Shown here in pieces: positions 23,327 through 29,471 of a stretch of 29,471 bases of DNA (positions are counted from its first letter, which is position 1; each line of letters opens with the position of its first letter). The translations under genes and the position numbers were made by a program. Location of the stretch: the NCBI GenBank assembly GCA_021780625.1, contig JAJXYI010000713.1, positions 1 through 29,471 on the forward strand, written 5' to 3'. The notes beneath the pieces were generated by a model that was not told where the DNA came from, made no database searches, and saw only the letters and a program-made list of their open reading frames with translations. This stretch comes from a bacterium (GTDB lineage Bacteria > Verrucomicrobiota > Verrucomicrobiae > Opitutales > Opitutaceae).

Positions 23327-24723
23327 TGCCCCTCGCCCGCTCCTTTACCACCCGCCTCGCGATCCAATTCGCACTGCTCGCCACCGCCACCACCGCGGTC
23401 GTGCTCGTCCTCGTCGGCTGGATACTGGCCCGGCAGGGGCAGCACAGTCTCGAGGTCCTCCACGAGGGAGAATTCAGGGAGCTCAGCCAAATGATCCGCT
23501 CCGACCCGGGTCTGCGCGCGACCGAGATCGGGCGCCGGATCGGCCAGGACACAGATAATGACGCCGGCCTGTATTTCACTCAGATCCACGATCGCAACGG
23601 GCACATCCTCTTCAGGTCCGCCAATCTGGGCGCACTCGTCCTCCCTCACCTCGACGGCTCCGGGGTCCACGAGACGGTCACCCTTCCAGGACTGGGCCCA
23701 GTCCGCCTCTCCGGCTACTCCGCCGACGGACTGCACTACGAGATCGCAAGCACGCTCAGCCCCCTGCGCCACGTGATCGAAGACTATGTGCGGGTGGCCG
23801 CCGTCCTGCTCGGCTGCGTCGCCCTCGCCAGTCTCGCCATCGGTTGGGGCTTCGCCCGGATGACCCTGCGCCCCATCCGCGCGATCCGGGAAACCGCCGG
23901 CCGGATCGGGGCGGACAATCTCCGCGAACGCATCCCGCTGCCCGGTTGCCGCGACGAACTCGCCGCCCTCGCCCTGCTGCTCAACCAGATGTTCGACCGG
24001 CTCGAGGCCGCGTTTCATCAAAGCCGCCGCTTCACCGCCGACGCCTCGCACGAGCTCAAGACACCCCTCGCCCTGATCCGCCTCAACGCCGAGCGGCTCC
24101 GTCCCTCCCTCGCCTCCGACCCCGCGGCCTCCGCACACCTTGCGGACATGCTCGAGGAAATCGAACAGCTCCACCGCATCATGGAGAGTCTGCTCTTCCT
24201 GGCGAAAGCCGAAAGCGGTGCCTGGCTCGCCCCCATGAGCCGGGTCGCCACCACCTCACTCGTCGACGCCCTCGCTGGCGACGCCGAGGCCCTCGCCGAG
24301 GAAAAGGGCGTCCGCTTTCAGGTCGGCCGCAGCGACTACGCCCTCGCGCTCTGCGAGCCGACCCTCGTCCACCAACTTCTGCTCAACATCGTCACCAACG
24401 CCGTCCGCGCCTGCAGCCCCCAGGGCCGCATCACCCTCGATTCCCGCATCGAGGGAACCGCCTGGCAGCTGGACGTCCTCGACGAAGGGCCCGGCGTGCC
24501 CCCAGAGCAGTTGGAACGAATTTTCCAGCGCTTCGTGCGTTTCGAACGCCCCGACCGCGAAGGTGCCCCCGTCGGTCGCCGCGGACACGGCCTCGGCCTC
24601 GCCATCGCCCAGAGCATCGCGACCCTCCACGGAGGCACCCTTCACGCCTCCAACCGCCCCGATCGCCCCGGCCTCTGCGTGCGCATCGAGTTGCCGGTGA
24701 TCCGCGACGCCGCCCCCGCCTGA
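23326..24723 (+). CDS. Membrane sensor histidine kinase, HAMP type
   Basis: 465 residues. TM1 at about 12-35, a periplasmic sensor region of about 115 residues without a recognised fold, TM2 at about 152-175, HAMP at about 176-228, HisKA with DASHELKTPLALIRLNAE (His242), then the HATPase with N-box LLLNIVTNAVRAC, G1 DEGPGVP, F-box IFQRFVRF and G2 GHGLGLAIAQ. Architecture and overlap with the OmpR-type gene (TGATG) identify the pair as a classic two-component system of the CusS/QseC kind. The signal is unknown; the cytochrome genes in the same operon suggest a redox or metal cue, which is inference. Confidence 0.95.
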   Translation: MPLARSFTTRLAIQFALLATATTAVVLVLVGWILARQGQHSLEVLHEGEFRELSQMIRSDPGLRATEIGRRIGQDTDNDAGLYFTQIHDRNGHILFRSANLGALVLPHLDGSGVHETVTLPGLGPVRLSGYSADGLHYEIASTLSPLRHVIEDYVRVAAVLLGCVALASLAIGWGFARMTLRPIRAIRETAGRIGADNLRERIPLPGCRDELAALALLLNQMFDRLEAAFHQSRRFTADASHELKTPLALIRLNAERLRPSLASDPAASAHLADMLEEIEQLHRIMESLLFLAKAESGAWLAPMSRVATTSLVDALAGDAEALAEEKGVRFQVGRSDYALALCEPTLVHQLLLNIVTNAVRACSPQGRITLDSRIEGTAWQLDVLDEGPGVPPEQLERIFQRFVRFERPDREGAPVGRRGHGLGLAIAQSIATLHGGTLHASNRPDRPGLCVRIELPVIRDAAPA

Positions 24724-25164
24724 TTTCCCCGCAGCCCGGACGCCCCAGTGTATCCGGATCCCAACTGCAGCGCCCGCGCGCGCCCAGGCGCGACTCCACC
24801 CGCGACCGTGCCCCAGGGAATCTGGATTTCCCGTTCAACCCGAGGACGCGAAGCCAAGCTTCCATGCCGGTTCAAACCGCTCCACGCACACATGGAAGAC
24901 GATCCGCCCAGTCCTTGATCTTCGCTCTCTGGGTTGCCTTGCAGCACAAATCGGGCGACAACGAACAAGTCCGAAGCATGAGATGCGTCCGAAAATCGAG
25001 TACTGAACTCGTGCCACGAAGCGACTCGCGCCGCCGTGCCATCCGGTTCATTCAAAACGCGAAATCCAGCATCCTACGCATTTGCCACCCTGCTGACCTA
25101 AGAGCTTGATCGCCCGTATCCTCTTCGCGACCCTTCCGCCCATTCATCCGTATCCCACCCCGGC
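24724..25164. other. Intergenic region without recognised gene; contains a nested inverted repeat
   Basis: 441 bp with less codon-like periodicity than its flanks. Open frames running through it on both strands are extensions of shadow frames and have no recognisable protein content. The one clear structure is CTTCCATG (24859-24866) and CATGGAAG (24891-24898), a perfect 8-bp inverted pair, enclosing CGGTT-CA-AACCG (24868-24879). It is expected to hold the end of the two-component operon and the promoter of the hybrid kinase gene. No tRNA can be folded here despite the GGTTCAA word. Confidence 0.5.
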
Positions 25165-27993
25165 ATGAAGCAACGCCCCACTCCTCAGCTCATCGCCTGC
25201 CTCGTCTATTTCGCGCTGCACCTGGCCGCGCACATCTCGGCATCGGTCTTCCAGGTCGCGCCCGGCATTTCCATCTGGTACCCGCCCGCAGGGCTTGCGC
25301 TCTCCCTGCTGCTCCTCCTCGGGCTGCGCTACGCTCCAGTCGTGTTCGCCGTCAATGCATTCTCGGCCATCCTGTTTTCCGGTTTTCAAGTTTGGTGGGC
25401 GCCCATCGTCTTTCCGCTCCTGATCACGGCAAACTACTCGGGCGCCGCGTGGCTGCTCACCAGGTACGCGGGCCCCGCCCTGATGCCCGACACCCGCCGT
25501 CGCGCCTTCATCTTCGCCATCACTCTTGTCGGCGCCCCAGCCGTCCTCGCCCTCGTCGGCACCGGCATCCTCATTCCGCTCGGCTACGCCAAGGTCGACG
25601 AATTCATCCACGCGTCCCTCCGTTGGTGGATCGGCGACGTGAGCGGCCTGCTCACGGTCGTCCCCGTCGCCCTCGTCTTCGCTGGCCCACTCCTCGTGCC
25701 CGGGGAACGCGCCCGCAGAGTGCCGTGGCTGGCCACCCTGCGTGACGCCGGTTTCTTCGGCATCGAAATGCTGGTGCTGCTCGCCTGCCTCAGCCTCGTG
25801 TTCGAGGTGAGTCCCCTGAGGAACTACAACGCATTCTACCTCTGTTTCCTCCCCCTCATCTGGATCTGCATCCGTCACGGCCTGCCCGGCGCCACCATCG
25901 CCACCCTGCTCGTCACCATGGGCGGCATGATCGGCATGCACCTCACGGGAAGCTCCACCTACCTCATCATCAATTTCCTGCTTTTCCAGCTCGCCGTCGC
26001 CGTCGTCGGCCTGGGACTCGGCACCGCCGTCACCCGCCGCTCCCAGGCGGAACGCGAACTCGCCACAAGCGAATCCCGATTCGAACGCGTGATCGACGGC
26101 GCCCAACTCGGACTCTGGGACTGGAACGTCGCCGGAAACCGAGTCTCGTTCAACTCCCGCTGGTCCGGCCTCACCGGCCTGCCCGCCGCAGGCCCAAGTT
26201 CGGACTTCGCCGGCTGGGAAGCCCTCGTCCATCCCGCCGACCGCCCTCGCTTCTCCCGCGCGCTTCGCGACCACCTCGACGGGAAAACCCCGCTCATCGA
26301 GGTCCCCTATCGTATCCGCACCAAGGATAATCATGTCCGCTGGATGCTCGCCCGCGGCTCCACTGTGGCCAAGGACCACTCCGGTCACCCCCTGCTCGTC
26401 TCCGGCACCCACACCGATATCACCGAAACCAAACAGGCCGAGGCCGAGACTCACCGACTCCTCAATATCATCGAGGCCAATACCGATTTCGTCGCAACCG
26501 CCAACGCCGACGGATCCCTGCTCTACGCCAACGCCTCCCTCCTCAATCTCCTCGCACTCCTCGGCTCTCCCTCAATCGCAGGCCGCCGCATCCCGGATCT
26601 GTTTACCTCGCGCGGCGCCAAAATCATCGAGGCCGAAGCCTTGTCCGCCGCAGTCTCCTCCGGCTTCTGGCACGGCGAACTCGCCCTCCTGGGCAAATCC
26701 GGAACGGAGATCCCCGTCTCCACAGTCCTGCTCCCCCACCGCGAAGCGGAGACCGAGGTCATCACCTTCTCCCTCATCATGCGCGATATCTCCCGCCAGC
26801 GCCAGGCCGAGACCGAGCGCATCGCGAGCGAACGCAAGATGCTCCAGGTGCAGAAGCTCGAGAGTCTCGGCGTGCTCGCAGGCGGCATCGCCCACGATTT
26901 CAACAATCTCCTCACCGCCATCATGGGCAACGCCAGTCTCGCCCGCCTGGACCTCGATGCCAACGCCCCCGCCGCCACTTCCCTCGCCCAAATCGAGACC
27001 GCCGCCGAGCGCGCCGCCGAACTCTGCCAGCAGATGCTCGCCTACGCCGGACGCAGCCCACTCGCTTTCTCCACCGTCGATCTCTCCGACCTCATCGACG
27101 AAACCACCCAGCTCATCCAGGTCTCCATCCGGAAAAACACCGAGCTCGATCTCCGCCTCCAGCGCCCCCTCGCTTCAGTCAAGGGCGACGCCTCCCAGCT
27201 GCGCCAGATCGTCATGAATCTCGTCCTCAATGCCTCCGAGGCGATCGGCGACCGCGCCGGCCATATCCGCGTGCGCACCGAAAGCCGCCATTTCCAACGC
27301 AGCGAGCTGCGCACCGCCTTCGAGGACCAGGACCTCCCTCCCGGCGATTACGTCCTCGTCGAAGTCGAGGATAACGGCTCCGGTATGCGCCCCGAAATCC
27401 GTCAGCACATTTTCGAACCCTTCTTCACCACCAAATTCACGGGCCGCGGGCTCGGCCTCGCCGCCGTGCTCGGGATAGTCAAGGCCCACCGCGGCGCCAT
27501 CCAGGTCGCCAGCGAACCCGGTCAGGGCACCATGTTCCGAGTCATCCTCCCCGCCCACGACTCCCCCGCCCGGGCTCCGCAGACCCACCCGCCCGCTTTC
27601 TCCCCCTCCCCCGCGTCGCCGGGCCTCGTCCTCGTCGTCGACGACGAGGAGAGCGTGCGCGCCGTCGTCGCCAGAACCCTGCAAAGCCTCGGCTTCAACT
27701 CCATCGTCGCCGCCGACGGTGCCGAGGGAGTGGACGCCGTGCGCCGCAACGGCGACTCCCTCTCCTTCGTCCTCCTCGACCTCGTCATGCCCCGCATGGA
27801 TGGACACGAGGCCTTCCTCGAACTCCAGCACCTCGCACCCAATCTCCCCGTCATCCTCATGAGCGGCTTTTCCGAAAAGCTCAGCCTAGAGCGCTTCAAC
27901 GGCGCCAAACCCACCGCCTTCATCTCCAAACCCTTCGCCCGCGACGCCCTGATGCGCTGCCTCGCAAGGGTCGGCCTCTCGGATCGCGCCTAG
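25165..27993 (+). CDS. MASE1-PAS-PAS hybrid histidine kinase with C-terminal receiver
   Basis: 942 residues. The N-terminal 290 residues form a MASE1-type membrane sensor of about eight helices (ISIWYPPAGLALSLLLLLG is characteristic). Two PAS/PAC units follow: about 305-430 (PAS_3-like, LGLWDWNV...VRWMLARG...DITETK) and 435-555. The kinase core has GGIAHDFNNLLTAIMG (His577), N-box LRQIVMNLVLNASEAI, G1 VEDNGSGM, F-box IFEPFFTTKF and GRGLGLAAVLGIV. The receiver (about 820-940) has VVDDEE, phospho-acceptor Asp872 in LLDLVMPRMDG and Lys in ISKPF. The HDFNN-type core is like that of NtrB-related kinases. No separate response regulator or phosphotransfer gene lies next to it, so its output is unknown. 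Confidence 0.95.
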   Translation: MKQRPTPQLIACLVYFALHLAAHISASVFQVAPGISIWYPPAGLALSLLLLLGLRYAPVVFAVNAFSAILFSGFQVWWAPIVFPLLITANYSGAAWLLTRYAGPALMPDTRRRAFIFAITLVGAPAVLALVGTGILIPLGYAKVDEFIHASLRWWIGDVSGLLTVVPVALVFAGPLLVPGERARRVPWLATLRDAGFFGIEMLVLLACLSLVFEVSPLRNYNAFYLCFLPLIWICIRHGLPGATIATLLVTMGGMIGMHLTGSSTYLIINFLLFQLAVAVVGLGLGTAVTRRSQAERELATSESRFERVIDGAQLGLWDWNVAGNRVSFNSRWSGLTGLPAAGPSSDFAGWEALVHPADRPRFSRALRDHLDGKTPLIEVPYRIRTKDNHVRWMLARGSTVAKDHSGHPLLVSGTHTDITETKQAEAETHRLLNIIEANTDFVATANADGSLLYANASLLNLLALLGSPSIAGRRIPDLFTSRGAKIIEAEALSAAVSSGFWHGELALLGKSGTEIPVSTVLLPHREAETEVITFSLIMRDISRQRQAETERIASERKMLQVQKLESLGVLAGGIAHDFNNLLTAIMGNASLARLDLDANAPAATSLAQIETAAERAAELCQQMLAYAGRSPLAFSTVDLSDLIDETTQLIQVSIRKNTELDLRLQRPLASVKGDASQLRQIVMNLVLNASEAIGDRAGHIRVRTESRHFQRSELRTAFEDQDLPPGDYVLVEVEDNGSGMRPEIRQHIFEPFFTTKFTGRGLGLAAVLGIVKAHRGAIQVASEPGQGTMFRVILPAHDSPARAPQTHPPAFSPSPASPGLVLVVDDEESVRAVVARTLQSLGFNSIVAADGAEGVDAVRRNGDSLSFVLLDLVMPRMDGHEAFLELQHLAPNLPVILMSGFSEKLSLERFNGAKPTAFISKPFARDALMRCLARVGLSDRA

Positions 27994-28051
27994 CCGTCCG
28001 CCTCCGGACCGGCCCGCTGCCCCCGTCCGCCGCGCGCAGCCCTAATGTATC

Positions 28052-28075
28052 AACCACGAAGGGATTCCCGTGGTT
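28052..28075. repeat. Inverted repeat upstream of the GH94 gene
   Basis: AACCACG (28052-28058) and CGTGGTT (28069-28075) are perfect inverted copies around a 10-base centre, followed at 28078-28087 by the perfect palindrome GCAGGCCTGC. The first could be the terminator stem of the hybrid kinase gene (no strong T-run follows) or an operator for the sugar phosphorylase gene starting at 28113. Structure seen, role undecided. Confidence 0.45.
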
Positions 28076-28112
28076 TCGCAGGCCTGCATGCTGCGACCCT
28101 CCCTTTCTGTCC

Positions 28113-29471
28113 ATGAACTACGGCCACTTCGACGACTCCTCACGCGAATACGTGATCACGCGCCCAGATACCCCGCGCGCCTGGTCCAACTATCTCGGCT
28201 CACGCCGCTATGGCGGCATCATCACCAACAACGCCGGCGGCTACTCCTTCACCCGCTCCCCCGCCGAGGGCCGCTTCATCCGCCACCGCTACAACTCCGT
28301 TCCCATGGACATGCCCGGGCGCCAGTTCTACCTGCGCGACCGCGACTCCGGCGACTTCTGGACCGCAGCCTGGCAGCCCGTCGCAAAACCCCTGTCCGAA
28401 TACAAGTCCTCCTGCCGCTTCGGCACCGGCTACGCCGTCATCGAGTCCGACTACCGCGGCATCCGCACCGAATCCACCTACTTCATCCCCCTCGAACGCG
28501 ACTTCGAATACTGGTGGCTGCGCGTCACCAACACCGGCTCCACCCCCCGCCGCCTCAGCGCCTTCTCCTTCGCCGAGTTCACCTCCGAATGGAGTCTGCT
28601 CAACGACACCCTCAATCTCCAGTACGTGATGTATGTCGCCGAGTCCACCTGGCGCGACGGCTTCATCCGCGCCTCCTCCTGCGGACGCCTTCCCGAGGAC
28701 CCCGCCAATTTCGCCAACCGCGACCAGAGCCGCTGGTGGTGGATGACCCAGCTCGGAGGCCGCATCGCCGGCCACGACTGCGATCTCGAGAAATTCCTCG
28801 GCACCTACAACAGCTACGACAAGCCCGCCGCCGTCTCCGCCGGCACCTGCACCGGCAGCGAGGCCTTCTCCGACAATCTCTGCGGCTCCATTCAAAGCGA
28901 TCTCGAACTCGCCCCCGGCCAGAGCGCCGACGTGCTCGTGCTGCTCGGTATCGGCAAATCTGAGACAGTCGGCGCCGCCACCCGCGCCGAATTCGGCTCC
29001 GTCGAACGCTGCAAAGCCGAACTCGCCGCCCTTAAAACACACTGGCACGGTCTGCTCTCCAGCCTCCAGGTGAAGACCCCCGACGCCGACTTCGACCACA
29101 TGGTCAATGTCTGGAACGCCTACAACGCCCTCATGACCTTCGAGTGGTCCCGCTCCTGCTCGCTCGTCTACACAGGCGACCAGCGCGACGGCTTCGGCTA
29201 CCGCGACACCGTCCAGGACATGCTCGGCGTCTGCGGCATGATTCCCGGCCCCGTCCGGGAACGCCTCCTGCTGATGATCTCCGCCCAGGACGCCACCGGC
29301 GGCGCCCAGCCCGAGGTCCGGCCCTGGTCCCACAAGCCGGGCTCCATGAAGCCCACCCCGCCCGAGCATTACCGCTCCGACGACTGTCAGTGGTTTTTCA
29401 ATACCATACCCGCCTTCGTCGCCGAAACAGGCGAGACCGCCTTCTACGACGTCGTCGTCCCCTACGCCGAC
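28113..29471 (+). CDS. GH94-family cellobiose/chitobiose phosphorylase-like enzyme, C-terminus cut by window edge
   Basis: 453 residues visible of an expected 800 or so. The start NYGHFDDSSREYVITRPDTP is the classic GH94 N-terminus, followed by WSNYLGSRRYGGIITNNAGGYSF, FYLRDRDSGDFW and WQPVAKPL, which form the beta-sandwich domain. The linker and start of the (alpha/alpha)6 barrel show GDQRDGFGYRDTVQDMLGV and YRSDDCQWFFNTIPAF. GH94 enzymes reversibly phosphorolyse beta-linked disaccharides, releasing a sugar 1-phosphate. The catalytic Asp and substrate-defining loops lie mostly beyond the window, so cellobiose, chitobiose, laminaribiose or another specificity cannot be chosen. No signal peptide, so cytoplasmic, implying an importer elsewhere. 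Confidence 0.92.
   Translation, partial: MNYGHFDDSSREYVITRPDTPRAWSNYLGSRRYGGIITNNAGGYSFTRSPAEGRFIRHRYNSVPMDMPGRQFYLRDRDSGDFWTAAWQPVAKPLSEYKSSCRFGTGYAVIESDYRGIRTESTYFIPLERDFEYWWLRVTNTGSTPRRLSAFSFAEFTSEWSLLNDTLNLQYVMYVAESTWRDGFIRASSCGRLPEDPANFANRDQSRWWWMTQLGGRIAGHDCDLEKFLGTYNSYDKPAAVSAGTCTGSEAFSDNLCGSIQSDLELAPGQSADVLVLLGIGKSETVGAATRAEFGSVERCKAELAALKTHWHGLLSSLQVKTPDADFDHMVNVWNAYNALMTFEWSRSCSLVYTGDQRDGFGYRDTVQDMLGVCGMIPGPVRERLLLMISAQDATGGAQPEVRPWSHKPGSMKPTPPEHYRSDDCQWFFNTIPAFVAETGETAFYDVVVPYAD

Noticed and set aside
24868..24882. tRNA T-arm-like word GGTTCAAACC
   Set aside because: Flanking bases do not form a T-stem, and no anticodon or acceptor stem can be drawn around it.
24642..25055. 137-codon minus-strand frame in the gap before the hybrid kinase gene
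   Set aside because: It overlaps the kinase 3' end, lacks recognisable motifs and has a low-complexity Gly/Arg composition.
23844..25109. 421-codon frame running from the kinase gene into the 441-bp gap
   Set aside because: Arg/Pro-rich shadow frame of the kinase; the part in the gap has no start, homology signal or codon pattern of its own.

Overview
The window is high-GC bacterial DNA with tightly packed genes, many overlapping starts and stops, several GTG/TTG starts and few strong Shine-Dalgarno sites. A degenerate inverted repeat built on AACAGGGATAAAGGGGATGAAGG sits behind hypF. Together with the gene content (cellobiose/chitobiose-phosphorylase family enzyme, SGNH hydrolase, fused cbb3-like cytochromes) this suggests a member of the Verrucomicrobiota, possibly Opitutaceae. 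That is an inference from composition and recall, not a proven placement. The organism appears able to oxidise H2 in the presence of oxygen.

Layout. (1) 1-775: partial Ada-type methyl-sensor gene running off the left edge, then a strong intrinsic terminator. (2) 775-1524: secreted SGNH/GDSL hydrolase on the minus strand. (3) 1668-5904, plus strand: ECF-type nickel importer nikMN-nikQ-nikO, a small lipoprotein, then hypC and hypD. (4) 5932-11269, minus strand: hyaA-hyaB-hyaC-hyaD-hypE, a membrane-bound group 1 [NiFe] uptake hydrogenase with its b-type cytochrome, maturation protease and HypE. (5) 11451-14925, plus strand: hypA-hypB-hypF. Blocks 3-5 form one hydrogenase island: nickel uptake, nickel insertion (HypA/B), Fe(CN)2CO assembly (HypC/D/E/F), the enzyme and its processing protease. 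The small subunit carries all six cysteines of the oxygen-tolerant proximal [4Fe-3S] cluster.

(6) 14926-15140: MITE/REP-like inverted repeat, then thpR (RNA 2',3'-cyclic phosphodiesterase). (7) 15827-24723: nine co-directional genes with gaps of 31 bp or less, or overlaps: YceI-type isoprenoid-binding protein, polyprenyl synthase, FtsX-type ABC permease, LolD-like ATPase, a heme-copper-oxidase subunit I homologue that seems to have lost its CuB site, a 127-residue membrane protein, a fusion of an MFS-like membrane domain with a CcoO-like and a second c-type cytochrome domain, and an OmpR/histidine kinase pair. This is the least familiar part of the window and the best candidate for an undescribed system: perhaps a redox or gas-sensing, or quinone/isoprenoid-linked, electron-transfer complex with its own signalling pair.

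(8) 25165-27993: MASE1-PAS-PAS hybrid histidine kinase. (9) 28113-29471: GH94-family phosphorylase running off the right edge.
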